NCBI GenBank assembly: GCA_035275065.1
Contig: DATENM010000136.1
Span: 54,458-118,457 of the forward strand
Origin: Blastocatellia bacterium
GTDB taxonomy: Bacteria; Acidobacteriota; Blastocatellia; UBA7656
Direction of reading: 5' to 3'
Length of the DNA stretch: 64,000 nucleotides
Shown here: positions 17,362-26,301 of the stretch, piece after piece
How the letters are laid out: the number at the start of each line of letters is the position of its first letter
How positions within the stretch are numbered: the stretch's first letter is position 1
Made by a program: the position numbers and the translations under genes
The notes under the pieces: model-generated
The model's input: only the letters and a program-made list of their open reading frames with translations
Told to the model about the DNA's origin: nothing
The model's database searches: none

Positions 17362-18516
17362 TCAGAGTGATTGCGCGGCGTCGGCGCGGCGGCTGAGCGT
17401 CGCGGTGTCTACGCCGGCGAGTTGCTGATAGAGATTCAGCCAATCGCACCTGACCGCCGACCATTGATACTTCTCGCACTCGCGGCGGGCGCGGTGAGCG
17501 AGGGCGGCGGCGAGCGAATGATCTTCGAGCAGGCGAATCGCCTGGCGCGCCATGGCTTCGTGATCGTTGCAGGCGACCAGCAGGCCGGTCTCTTCGTGGG
17601 TGATGATGTAGGGGATGCCGCCGGCGTTGGTGCTGACGACGCACAGGCCCGCCGCCATGCATTCGATGAGCGAGCTGGGCATGTTGTCGAGGTCGTTGGC
17701 GTTCAGGTAGATGTCCGCGGTGTCGAGCACGTCAGGCATCTGCTGATAATCAACCTTGCCGATGAATCGCGTGTGGCGCAGATTAAGCTCGCGGGCCAGT
17801 TGTTCGAGCTTGTTGCGCTCGCTGCCGTCGGCGGCGATGGTCAACTGCGCTTCGGGGTAACGCTGCTGAACGAGCGCGAAGGCGCGCAGCGTACAACTGA
17901 CGTTGTAGAGCGGCTCAAGCAGCCGCGCGCTGACAAACAGCGGGCGCAAGGGCCGGCGCTCGCGGAAGCCGAAGCGTTCAAGCTCAATCGTATTAAAGAC
18001 CACCGTGGCCGGCAGTCCGAAGCGCGCCAAGACATCAACCAGATAAGCTGACGGCACGACGATGCGGTCGGCCCATCGCATGGTGATTGCGGCGCTGCGC
18101 CAATGGGTCAGATGGTCCGCGGCTTCGCCGCTGCGATAGTTGAGAACGGTCTTCTTGCCGTAGAGCTTGCCGACCAGCAGCACAGGCACCGCCGACAGCA
18201 GGTACGAATAGTATGACGCCGTGAAGACGTGAATGATGTCATAACGCCAGCCGCGCGCCATCAGCATCAACAGATAAGCCAGCGTCGTCACCACCGTGCG
18301 AACGTACTTGAGGCGTTGCAGCCAGGCGAGGCCGCGCGGCAGGCGCGGGTTGTGCGGCTGAAAGGCGACATCAAGTGCAGGCTCCTGGCGAAGTTGCTCG
18401 ATGAGCCGTGCCGCCATCAACGCCTGCCCGCCATAAATGTCGAGCGACGGCGCGGCGATGAGCACGCGGATGCGCCGCCCGGCGTTGCTTGCTTTGTTGT
18501 TCGCGTCAGAGGTCAT
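17362..18516 (-). CDS. Glycosyltransferase family 4
   Basis: 384 aa, GT-B fold. The N-terminal cleft is IRVLIAAPSLDIYGGQA, with a membrane-associating hydrophobic stretch VRTVVTTLAYLLMLMARG and YSYLLSAVPVLLVGKLYG. The C-terminal domain has FIGKVDYQQMPDVLDTADIYLNAN and SLIECMAAGLCVVSTNAGG, the E(x7)E-type donor helix in GT4 style. Its sugar donor cannot be named. It is translated from the same minus-strand message as its neighbours; a perfect palindrome lies immediately upstream of its start. Confidence 0.86.
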   Translation of the reverse strand: MTSDANNKASNAGRRIRVLIAAPSLDIYGGQALMAARLIEQLRQEPALDVAFQPHNPRLPRGLAWLQRLKYVRTVVTTLAYLLMLMARGWRYDIIHVFTASYYSYLLSAVPVLLVGKLYGKKTVLNYRSGEAADHLTHWRSAAITMRWADRIVVPSAYLVDVLARFGLPATVVFNTIELERFGFRERRPLRPLFVSARLLEPLYNVSCTLRAFALVQQRYPEAQLTIAADGSERNKLEQLARELNLRHTRFIGKVDYQQMPDVLDTADIYLNANDLDNMPSSLIECMAAGLCVVSTNAGGIPYIITHEETGLLVACNDHEAMARQAIRLLEDHSLAAALAHRARRECEKYQWSAVRCDWLNLYQQLAGVDTATLSRRADAAQSL

Positions 18517-18523
18517 TCGGTTA

Positions 18524-18583
18524 TGTAGCGCAAGGCGGTTAGCTTGCGCGAGGCGCTGCGCAAGCTAACCGCCTTGCGCTACA
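18524..18583. repeat. Perfect 26-bp palindrome of the GCGCAA family
   Basis: Arms 18524-18549 and 18558-18583 are perfectly complementary, beginning TGTAGCGCAAGG and ending CCTTGCGCTACA, with an 8-base loop. It lies 17 bases past the stop of the upstream GT4 gene and just before the start of the next. Related units occur at 19850-19910 and 37604-37662. It may set 3' mRNA stability or uneven expression inside the operon. Confidence 0.85.
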
Positions 18584-18600
18584 CCTGATTGCAAATCGCT

Positions 18601-19788
18601 CTAAGCGATCTCGCGCTGAACGCGATCAGCCGGACGCGCAACCCGCCGCGCGTTGGCCGCCAGCAGCCGGTCGTAGAGCGCTTCGGTTGCCGAAAGCTGC
18701 GCGGCGCACGAGAATTTTTGCTCAACCATCCGGCGGCCACGCTCGCCCATGGCTCGCGCCTGCTCATCATCACTGAGCAGCGCGATGATGCGCGCCGCCA
18801 TCGCTTCATCGGCCCCGGCGGGCACGATGTAGCCTGACTCGCCATCCCTCACGGCTTCGCGCGCGCCGCCGACATCGGTGACGACGACAGGCCGCGCGGC
18901 GGCCATGTATTCGAGTATCGAATTCGAGAAGCCTTCGGCCTGCGAGCTAAGCACGCAAACATCGGAAGCGGCCAGCAACTCGGCGATGTGCCCGGCGCGG
19001 CCAATGAAAAAGGTTTCGTCGGCAATCCCGAGTTGCGCGGCCATCGCTTGCATGGCAGTGGTCAATTCGCCTTCGCCGGCAATCACGAAGCGCGCCGAAG
19101 GCCACGCCTCACGCACGCGACGGGCGGCGCGCAGGAACGTCGGATGATCTTTGACGGCGTGGTGGAGATTGGCGACCACCGTGACAAAGCGCAATTCCGG
19201 CGCGGTCGGCAGCCCGAATGACGCCAGCGCCGCGGCGCGATTGAAATCTTCGGGGACGCGCAGGCGGTCGAGATCGATGCCGTTATGCAGGGTGACGACA
19301 CGGCGGCCGGCGACGCCTTCGCTGATGAGCTGGCGGCGCACGGCTTCAGAGTTAGCGACGATGGCGTGCGCGAAGCGATACGCCTGGCGCTCAACGATCT
19401 TCTGCGCAGGCGTGCGCCACCCGGTCGTTTCGCGCCGCGCCGCGATGCGCACGCGGACGCCGGCCAGGCGGGCGGCGGCCATGCCGAAGATGTTAGTGTA
19501 AAAATCGTGTGTTTGAACGATGTCAATGCCGCGCTTCTGCAAGTAGAGGGCGAATCGCCGCACCTGCACCAGCGCGTTACGATCATAAAAGCTGTTGAGG
19601 CGATATTCGGGAATGTCGCGGAGTCCCATCTGTCGGACTTCGTCAAGCAGCGCGCCTGATTGATCCATGCAGGCAAGATGGACGTCGTAGCGGTTGGCGG
19701 TCTTGAGCAGGCGCGTCAATTGCACAGCCTGGCGCTCGGAGCCGCCCTGGTGAAAGCTGCCAATCAGTTGTAGGACGTTAGGACGCAA
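18601..19788 (-). CDS. Glycosyltransferase family 4
   Basis: 395 aa, GT-B fold. It opens with RPNVLQLIGSFHQGGSERQAVQL, the standard GT4 N-terminal strand and glycine-rich loop, and has GEGELTTAMQAMAAQLGIADETFFIGRAGHI and SSQAEGFSNSILEYMAAARPVVVTDVGGA in the donor-binding half. I chose the TTG at 19788 because GAGGTG lies five bases upstream; a TTG five codons earlier (19803) overlaps that region and has no site of its own. The acceptor is unknown. The upstream gap (19789-19916) contains a GCGCAA palindrome pair. Confidence 0.86.
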   Translation of the reverse strand: MRPNVLQLIGSFHQGGSERQAVQLTRLLKTANRYDVHLACMDQSGALLDEVRQMGLRDIPEYRLNSFYDRNALVQVRRFALYLQKRGIDIVQTHDFYTNIFGMAAARLAGVRVRIAARRETTGWRTPAQKIVERQAYRFAHAIVANSEAVRRQLISEGVAGRRVVTLHNGIDLDRLRVPEDFNRAAALASFGLPTAPELRFVTVVANLHHAVKDHPTFLRAARRVREAWPSARFVIAGEGELTTAMQAMAAQLGIADETFFIGRAGHIAELLAASDVCVLSSQAEGFSNSILEYMAAARPVVVTDVGGAREAVRDGESGYIVPAGADEAMAARIIALLSDDEQARAMGERGRRMVEQKFSCAAQLSATEALYDRLLAANARRVARPADRVQREIA

Positions 19789-19849
19789 TACCGCACCTCG
19801 CAATTGAGCGAAATGCCCAACGGCGGCAGAAATTCAGACGCCGTAACGA

Positions 19850-19910
19850 TGTAGCGCAATCTAACAGATTGCGCCAGGACTCGCGCAATCTAACAGATTG
19901 CGCCACATCA
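19850..19910. repeat. Tandem pair of GCGCAATCTAACAGATTGCGC palindromes
   Basis: Two copies of a palindrome of the form GCGCAATC-TAACA-GATTGCGC lie in tandem, flanked by GATGTA and CCACATC so that the whole also forms a larger imperfect inverted repeat. It ends seven bases from the stop codon of the upstream asnB copy 2. Same family as 18524-18583 and 37604-37662. Confidence 0.83.
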
Positions 19911-19916
19911 GCCATT

Positions 19917-21821
19917 CTAGGTGAGCAGCCATGCGGTGGGGGCAGATTGAGTCGCCGCGAGCGATGCGCTTGCGGCGCTGCGTTCATGTCTGAGCCACGA
20001 TTCCAGAACGTAGCCGTACCACAACTGATTCGGCGCGAAACCTGCGCGCGCCGCTTTGTCTAACTCGGCGAGCAAGCCGTCCGAGCGCAGCCAGCCTTCG
20101 CTTGCCAGCAGGCTATCGGTGAAGCTCGCGGCGACGCGTTCGCGCCAGCGGCCGGCGAGCCAGCGTTGCACAGGGATGCCAAAGCCGCGCTTGCGCCCGC
20201 CGGCGACGCGCTCGCCGAGATGCCGCCGGGCAATCTCGCGCAGGATGGCTTTCAGTTGGCCGCCGTGCAGCCGAACGGCGAAGGGCAGGCGGGCGGCAAA
20301 CTCCCAGAGGTGTGCGTCGAGGAATGGCGAGCGCGCTTCGACTGAATGATGCATGGTCGCGCCGTCTACTTTGGTCAGATATTCGCCGGTAAAGCGCGTG
20401 TCGCGGTCGTAGAGCAAGAACTCTGCGAGCAGGCTGCGCGCCGATTCAATTGACCGAGGGATGGCAAGCTGGTCTATGGTGGCATCCTGCAATCGCGCGC
20501 CGAGCAAGCCGGCGCGCTGATATAACTGCAAGCCGTCGCGCGCCTGCGCCACACCGCCGAGCCCGCCGGTCGCGTAATCAATGAATGAGGCGGCGCGGCC
20601 CATCGGCCCGATACGCGGCATGCGGTCGCGCAACGCCAGCCACCACTTGTTGCTCTGATCCGGCAGGCGCGCGGCCAGCCGCTCGGCCATCCAGAAATGT
20701 TTGTGGCCTTCGTATCCGAGAAAGACATCATCGCCGCCGTCGCCCGTCAGCAGCACTTTCGCCGCCGGCGCGACCGCTTCGGAAACGCGCAGCATGCCGA
20801 GCGCCGAGGCGCAGGCGAACGGCTCGCCGTAGGCGTTGACCAGCTCGGTCACGTCGGGCGCTTGCGCGGCTGATACTTCGACGACGCGGTGATTCAGCTT
20901 GAGCAAACGGGCCGTCGCCACCGCGTCAGCCGCTTCATCCCACACGTCGCCCGGCGTGCTGACGGTGTAAGCCGTGACCTGCGCGCCGAGCTTCGCGGTC
21001 GCCCAGCAGACGAGACTCGAATCGACGCCGCCGCTGAGCAGCGAGCCGACCGGCACATCGGCATAGAGACGCGCCGCGACCGCGTCGAGCAACAACCGCT
21101 CAGTCTCTTCGACCGCATCACGGAACGAGATGGACGAGTCGGCGTCTACGGCGGGCAGTTGCCAGTAAGCGCGTGTTTGAAGATGACCGTTGGCAAACTC
21201 GACAATCGCGCCGGCGGGCACTTTGATGACGTTTTTATAGATCGAGCGCGCGTCGGTGACGAAACCGAAGTGGAGGAACTCGGCAACGGCGCGCTCGTCA
21301 ATCTCGCCGGCAAGCCCTGCGTCGCGCAAGGCGCGCGCCGTCGAGGCAAAAGCCAGTTGGCCGTCGCGCAGAAGGTAAAGCAACGGCTTGACGCCGAGGC
21401 GGTCGCGCACCAGATAGAACTTGCGGGTTGGGTTGTCCCATAAGCCGAAGGCAAACATACCGCGAAGTCGGGTCACAAGATTTTCAAGGCCCCACTCGCG
21501 ATAGCCATGCAGCAGGACTTCGGAATCGGTGTGGCTGCGGAAGTGATAGCCGCGCGCGATGAGATCATCGCGCAGCTCGCGGAAGTTATAAATCTCGCCG
21601 TTGAAGACGACGCCGATCTCACCGTCATGGGTGAGCATCGGCTGACGGCCCGCGTCGCTCAGATCGATGATCGCCAGCCGGCGATGCCCAAGCGTCGCAT
21701 CAGGCCAGCTTTCTAATCCTTCGCCGTCCGGCCCGCGCCGCGCTAAGGCCGCGAGCATGCGCCGCGCCGATGCTTCGCGCGTGGATGGGTCGCCGCCGAT
21801 GATGCCCGCAATGCCGCACAT
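19917..21821 (-). CDS. asnB: AsnB-type glutamine amidotransferase/asparagine synthase (copy 2)
   Basis: 634 aa. The start is the ATG of MCGIAGIIGG at 21821, because Cys2 must follow the removed methionine. The longer open frame upstream is only translation of the adjacent GTGACAA repeat. It has the glutaminase domain (HRRLAIIDLSDAG, FNGEIYNFRELRDDL), the pyrophosphatase loop LLSGGVDSS and LLTGDGGDDVFLGYEGH. This copy diverges from the other two in the synthetase half, suggesting a different acceptor. It probably amidates a uronic acid or similar nucleotide- or lipid-linked sugar. It is followed by the tandem GCGCAA palindromes. Confidence 0.9.
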   Translation of the reverse strand: MCGIAGIIGGDPSTREASARRMLAALARRGPDGEGLESWPDATLGHRRLAIIDLSDAGRQPMLTHDGEIGVVFNGEIYNFRELRDDLIARGYHFRSHTDSEVLLHGYREWGLENLVTRLRGMFAFGLWDNPTRKFYLVRDRLGVKPLLYLLRDGQLAFASTARALRDAGLAGEIDERAVAEFLHFGFVTDARSIYKNVIKVPAGAIVEFANGHLQTRAYWQLPAVDADSSISFRDAVEETERLLLDAVAARLYADVPVGSLLSGGVDSSLVCWATAKLGAQVTAYTVSTPGDVWDEAADAVATARLLKLNHRVVEVSAAQAPDVTELVNAYGEPFACASALGMLRVSEAVAPAAKVLLTGDGGDDVFLGYEGHKHFWMAERLAARLPDQSNKWWLALRDRMPRIGPMGRAASFIDYATGGLGGVAQARDGLQLYQRAGLLGARLQDATIDQLAIPRSIESARSLLAEFLLYDRDTRFTGEYLTKVDGATMHHSVEARSPFLDAHLWEFAARLPFAVRLHGGQLKAILREIARRHLGERVAGGRKRGFGIPVQRWLAGRWRERVAASFTDSLLASEGWLRSDGLLAELDKAARAGFAPNQLWYGYVLESWLRHERSAASASLAATQSAPTAWLLT

Positions 21822-21830
21822 ATTCTTTGA

Positions 21831-21934
21831 GTGACAAGTGACAAGTGACAAGTGACAAGACGTTGTCACTTAGAGCGTGGCAAGCCTAGGCTTCCGCAAT
21901 TCTTCTTGTCACTTGTCACTTGTCACTTGTCACC
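21831..21934. repeat. Heptamer-armed hairpin element D
   Basis: The left arm is GTGACAA repeated four times, the right arm CTTGTCA repeated four times, with the core containing TGGCAAGCCTAGGCTTCCGC. It begins four bases past the asnB copy 3 stop (minus strand) and ends nine bases before the copy 2 start. The core motif GGCAAGCCT recurs in the elements at 44064 and 50568. Confidence 0.85.
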
Positions 21935-21938
21935 TTCC

Positions 21939-23879
21939 TCAAACGCCGACGCTGAGGCCGTCGAGCGTCAGCTTCTTGGCGCCGGCGAAGGCCGGTTCCG
22001 GTTGATGATCGATAAACGAGCGATGCCATAGCTCGAGCATCAGCAGGCTCCAGAGGTGGCGCGAGTTGTCGCGCCGCCCGCTCAGATGCTCGCGCAGGAT
22101 CGCGTTGACCGCCTGCTGGTCAAAGTAGCCGCGCTGCTGCGTGCGGCTCTCGGTCAGCGTGTCGATGACCATCTCGCGCAGGTCTTCCCTGAACCACTTT
22201 TGCATCGGCACGCCGAAGCCTTGCTTCGGGCGATGGATGATCTGGTCGGGGATCATGCCGCGCATGGCGCGCTTCAAGATGCTCTTGGTTTCTGCGCCGC
22301 GCAGCTTGAAGCGCGCCGGAATCTGCTGGGCGAACTCGATCAGCTTATAATCGAGCAGCGGCTCGCGCGCCTCGATTGAATGCGCCATGCTCATGCGATC
22401 CACCTTCGTCAGGATGTCGCCCGGCAGGTAGGTCTTGCTGTCGAGGTAGAGCAGGTGGTCGAGGCGCTCGCTTGAGCCGGGCGCGGCAAAGAACTTGTTG
22501 AACTTGTCCGTCGCGTTGTAACGCGACAAAGCGCGGCGGAATTCATTCGACAGCAGTTGCTGTTTCTTCTCTTCGTCAAAACACGAGATGCTATCGATGT
22601 AGCGGGCGCTTGGGTCGAGCGCGACGTTGCGCAGGTAGTTCTTGCCGTAGGCATGACGCGGCAGCAAGCGCGCCGTCGGCAGCATCAATCGGCGGCGGAA
22701 GAAGCCGGGCAGGCGCTCGAAGCGCTCGCGCTGGCGATCAATCAAGTAGCGCTCGTAACCGGCGAACAGCTCGTCGCCGCCGTCGCCCGACAGCACCACC
22801 GTGACATGCTCGCGCGCCATCTTCGAGACAATGTAAGTCGGCACGCTCGACATGTCGGCGAACGGCTCGTCGTGGTGCCAGACGATCTCTTCGACGATGC
22901 GACAGACGTCCGGGGTGACGATGAATTCGTGATGGTCTGTGTTGAAGTGACGCGCCGCGATGCGCGCATAGTGCAGCTCGTCGTGCGAAGATTCCGTAAA
23001 GCCGATGGAAAAGGTCTTCACCGGGCGGTCCATCGCCCGCGCCATCATCGCCACGACCGTCGAAGAATCGATGCCGCCGGAAAGGAAAGCCCCCAGCGGC
23101 ACGTCGCTCATCAAGCGAATGCGGACGCTTTCGGCGAGCGTCTCGCGCAGCCGCTCAATGTAATAGTCTTCGCTTTCGACCTCGGCGTCAGGCTCGGGAT
23201 AATCGAAGTCCCAATAGCGGCGGGTCACCAGGAAGCCGTCTTTGAAAGTCAGCGTGTGGCCGGGCGGCAGCTTGCGGATGCCGCGAAACGCCGTCTGCGG
23301 GTCGGGCACATAGCTGAACGAGAGGAAGTCGGAGATGGCTTCAAGGTTGACGGCGCGCGGCACCTCCGGGTGTTGCAGCAGTGATTTGATCTCGGAGCCG
23401 AAGACCAGGCGGTCGCCGACGAGCGCGTAATGCAGCGGCTTGACGCCGACGCGGTCGCGGGCGATGAAGAGCTTGCGCTCGCGTTTGTCGTAAATCGCGA
23501 ACGCGAACATGCCGCGCAGACGTTGGACGCACGCTTCGCCCTCTTCTTCGTAGAGGTGAATGATCGTTTCGGTGTCGGTGTTGGACTTAAAGGTGTGGCC
23601 GCGTGCGATGAGATCGTCGCGCAGCTCGCGGTAGTTGTAGATCTCGCCGTTGAAGACGATCCACAGCGAGTCGTCTTCGTTCGAGATCGGCTGATGGCCT
23701 GTGAACAGATCGATGATCGACAGCCGCCGCATGCCGAGGGCGACGCCGCCTTCGATGAAGAAGCCTTCGTCGTCCGGGCCGCGATGCTCGATGACGTTGC
23801 ACATGCGCGCCAGCAGATCACGTTGCTCGGCGGGCGCGAGTCTTTGCCGCGGTTCAAAAAATCCGGCGATGCCGCACAT
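21939..23879 (-). CDS. asnB: AsnB-type glutamine amidotransferase/asparagine synthase (copy 3)
   Basis: 646 aa. It has Cys2 in MCGIAGFFEP, the glutaminase substrate loop VFNGEIYNYRELRDDLIARGH, the ATP loop FLSGGIDSSTVVAMM and LSGDGGDELFAGYERY. It is more similar to copy 1 than to copy 2 by eye (shared RLMSDVPLG[AM]FLSGGIDSS and VPFLDHKL/EPLLDYKL patterns), so 1 and 3 look like paralogues of the XrtA-locus amidotransferase type. A good ribosome site GAGGG precedes the ATG. It is 14 bases downstream of the methyltransferase gene. It could be the true asparagine synthase or another sugar amidase. Confidence 0.9.
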   Translation of the reverse strand: MCGIAGFFEPRQRLAPAEQRDLLARMCNVIEHRGPDDEGFFIEGGVALGMRRLSIIDLFTGHQPISNEDDSLWIVFNGEIYNYRELRDDLIARGHTFKSNTDTETIIHLYEEEGEACVQRLRGMFAFAIYDKRERKLFIARDRVGVKPLHYALVGDRLVFGSEIKSLLQHPEVPRAVNLEAISDFLSFSYVPDPQTAFRGIRKLPPGHTLTFKDGFLVTRRYWDFDYPEPDAEVESEDYYIERLRETLAESVRIRLMSDVPLGAFLSGGIDSSTVVAMMARAMDRPVKTFSIGFTESSHDELHYARIAARHFNTDHHEFIVTPDVCRIVEEIVWHHDEPFADMSSVPTYIVSKMAREHVTVVLSGDGGDELFAGYERYLIDRQRERFERLPGFFRRRLMLPTARLLPRHAYGKNYLRNVALDPSARYIDSISCFDEEKKQQLLSNEFRRALSRYNATDKFNKFFAAPGSSERLDHLLYLDSKTYLPGDILTKVDRMSMAHSIEAREPLLDYKLIEFAQQIPARFKLRGAETKSILKRAMRGMIPDQIIHRPKQGFGVPMQKWFREDLREMVIDTLTESRTQQRGYFDQQAVNAILREHLSGRRDNSRHLWSLLMLELWHRSFIDHQPEPAFAGAKKLTLDGLSVGV

Positions 23880-23893
23880 CTCTAGCCCTCGCT

Positions 23894-24778
23894 TTACCTC
23901 TTCAGCATGATGATGGTGTCGCCGCGCTGTGTGAGGGCGAGGGTGCGCAGCCAGGGATTGAACTTCAGCCGGTCGGCCAGCCAGCGCTTCAAGCGGCTGC
24001 CGCTGACCCCCGGGTCGCTCGTATCAATCAGATCGAGCAGCGAATAGAACTGCGCGAATCCCGCCTCGCGGCCGAGCCGGCACAGCTCCGCGTAGCTGAA
24101 CCAGTGAACCGCCGGCAGTTGTGAGTAGTTGGCCAGGCGCGGGTCGTAGTGCAGGTGGTGATGCACCAGGCTTTCTTTCAAAAGCGCCGGCAGCCAGTTG
24201 AAGAAGCGGAACATGAATTCGCCGTTGTCGCCGGTGATCGAGAAGCGGTAACGGTTGGTCGTCGTGATGAAGGCGATGCCGCCGGGTGCCAGCACACGGT
24301 GCATTTCGTCGAGGCTGCGCGTCGGCGACACAACATGCTCAAGCACGCTGTCGCAAAAGACGATCTGCTGCGAGCCGTCGGCTACGGGGATGCGCTCGGC
24401 AGCGCCTTCCATCACATGCACCGTGTCGTTCAGGTATTCGCGCGCCGCTTCGACGAACAGCGGCACGGGCTCGACGCCGATGGCATTGAAGCGGCGTTCG
24501 AGCAGGTGCTTGACCGTCTGCGGGCGCGGCCCACAGCCGAGCACGACGATGTTGCGCGCCCGCTCAAGATCGATCAGCCGGTTGAGCCGACCGAGCAAGC
24601 GGTCGAGGCGCGTCGAGTCGTCGGGCTGCGCGTCGAGCGTCGCGGTAAAATTTTTGAGCGCCAGGCGGTCGAGGCCGGGATAGCCTTCGGCCAGCCGGCG
24701 GTCGGCGTAGAGGTCACGCCGCGACACGGCTTCGGGAGGCAGCGGGTTGTCGGATACTTGCGTCAGGCTTTGCGACAT
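23894..24778 (-). CDS. Class I SAM-dependent methyltransferase
   Basis: 294 aa. The Rossmann motif I region is IVVLGCGPRPQTVKHLLER, followed by AIGVEPVPLFVEAAREYL and FCDSVLEHVVSPTRSLDEMHRVLAPGGIAFI, the standard methyltransferase-11 pattern. I chose the ATG at 24778 (MSQSLTQ); the frame stays open to 25006 but that extension runs inside the upstream polymerase gene and has no family sequence. The substrate is probably a sugar or lipid intermediate of the polysaccharide pathway. Confidence 0.86.
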   Translation of the reverse strand: MSQSLTQVSDNPLPPEAVSRRDLYADRRLAEGYPGLDRLALKNFTATLDAQPDDSTRLDRLLGRLNRLIDLERARNIVVLGCGPRPQTVKHLLERRFNAIGVEPVPLFVEAAREYLNDTVHVMEGAAERIPVADGSQQIVFCDSVLEHVVSPTRSLDEMHRVLAPGGIAFITTTNRYRFSITGDNGEFMFRFFNWLPALLKESLVHHHLHYDPRLANYSQLPAVHWFSYAELCRLGREAGFAQFYSLLDLIDTSDPGVSGSRLKRWLADRLKFNPWLRTLALTQRGDTIIMLKR

Positions 24779-24828
24779 AACGGATTCCAGTCCTTCAAAA
24801 CCAGTAAATAACGAATGCGCCGGCTTCT

Positions 24829-26292
24829 TCAGGCACCGCGCGCCGACTGCCAGAGCGCGCCGTTGCCGGCGGCTGGCGGACTGGGGGCATTGCTTGGACT
24901 CGCGCCGCTCGCCGCTTCGTCGCGATGAATCCGGCGCAGCGAAGCGGTGTAGGCGACGAGATAATAGAGATACCACGAATATTCCGCCGATTGGAAAAAG
25001 CTGCACACCGCATACGAGATAATCACCGCTTGCAAGCCGACGCTGACGTAATAGGTCTCGCGCTCGGCGTCGCTCCAGTGGGCGCGGCGGGCATAGGTGT
25101 CGCGCTCGATGCGTCGGAGCGAGCGGAGCGGCGCAAAGATCAGCACCAGGTAAGCGGCAAAGCCGGCAATGCCCAGCTCGGCGGCGACTTCGATGTAAGA
25201 GTTGTGCGCCACCAGTCCGTGCAGCGAATAGATGCCATAGTTGCCGGCGCCGACGCCGATGATCGGGTGATGCGCGATCACGTCAAGACCGCGCGCCAGT
25301 AATTCCTGACGTTCCTGCGCCGAGTTCGTCTTGTCTTCGTTGGTGTGCAGGATCGTGAAGATGCGGTCGCCGTAGCCGCTCGGCATCGACACGACGAACG
25401 CCCCGGCGATCACCACGCCGGCGCAGAGCGTCACCAGACGCTTGCCGCGCCCGGCTTTCCACAGCAGCACGCCGCCGATGGCGACCAGCCCGAGAAAGCC
25501 GCCGCGCGAAAACGACACGACCACCGCAAACGCCAGCAGTCCCGCGATCAGGAAGAACCCCAGGCGCTTGATGCCGCGACTGGTCAGCCCAAAGACGACC
25601 GCGAACGGCATGATGAGATTGACCGCCATCGCCAGCTCGTTGGGGTTTGAAAAGAAGGTGCCGTAACCGGCGATGCGCACCAGCTCGCCCGACTGGTTGA
25701 CGCCCGTAGCGCCGCGAAAATAGTTCAACACGGCGCTCGCGGCGACAAAGATGCCGCAGCAGATCAACAGCTTCATGAAGCCGCGCAGCCGCGCCCGCGT
25801 ATCGATCAGGTTGAGCATCAGCACGAAGATGGTGACGACTTTGAAGAACGAATCGCTCAGGGTGTCGATGCTGGTCTGCGGCGACACGGCGAGCGGCGTG
25901 AAGGCCAGGGCGAGCAGCACGATGACCGCCAGCATCTTCATTTCGAGCGGCCAGACCGTCAGCCCCTTGCCGCGCGAGAGCTGCGAGCCGAGGTAAGCGA
26001 GGATCGTGAAGATGGCGACGAGCTTGACGATCTGAAACGTCTCGAACGCGCCCGGCACCAGATCGTTCGGGCGGATGTAGAGCATCATCGTGAACAGGAA
26101 CAAGCCGCCGAACGCCACGCGGCTTGAGCCGGCTTTCGCGGCTTTCTCGCCGGCTTCTGCCATCGCCGCGCTGCGAGCCGGCGCGGCTTGAGCTGACGCG
26201 GCGGCTTTAGATTGAGCCGGGCGCGCCTCGGCTGTAGGGCGCGCCTCGCGCCCGTCAAACAACACGCCCGCTTTGTTCTTGTCAGTGAGCAT
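24829..26292 (-). CDS. O-antigen ligase/polymerase-like membrane protein (Wzy_C)
   Basis: 487 aa, about ten to twelve predicted membrane spans after an Ala-rich cytoplasmic N-terminus of some 55 residues. The large periplasmic loop contains SAQERQELLARGLDVIAHHPIIGVGAGNYG and AHNSYIEVAAELGI, the diagnostic O-antigen ligase/Wzy_C motif. It polymerises or ligates lipid-linked repeat units on the periplasmic face. It is 9 bases after the flippase gene, which supports a Wzx/Wzy-type pathway. Confidence 0.86.
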   Translation of the reverse strand: MLTDKNKAGVLFDGREARPTAEARPAQSKAAASAQAAPARSAAMAEAGEKAAKAGSSRVAFGGLFLFTMMLYIRPNDLVPGAFETFQIVKLVAIFTILAYLGSQLSRGKGLTVWPLEMKMLAVIVLLALAFTPLAVSPQTSIDTLSDSFFKVVTIFVLMLNLIDTRARLRGFMKLLICCGIFVAASAVLNYFRGATGVNQSGELVRIAGYGTFFSNPNELAMAVNLIMPFAVVFGLTSRGIKRLGFFLIAGLLAFAVVVSFSRGGFLGLVAIGGVLLWKAGRGKRLVTLCAGVVIAGAFVVSMPSGYGDRIFTILHTNEDKTNSAQERQELLARGLDVIAHHPIIGVGAGNYGIYSLHGLVAHNSYIEVAAELGIAGFAAYLVLIFAPLRSLRRIERDTYARRAHWSDAERETYYVSVGLQAVIISYAVCSFFQSAEYSWYLYYLVAYTASLRRIHRDEAASGASPSNAPSPPAAGNGALWQSARGA

Positions 26293-26301
26293 AAAACAAC
26301 G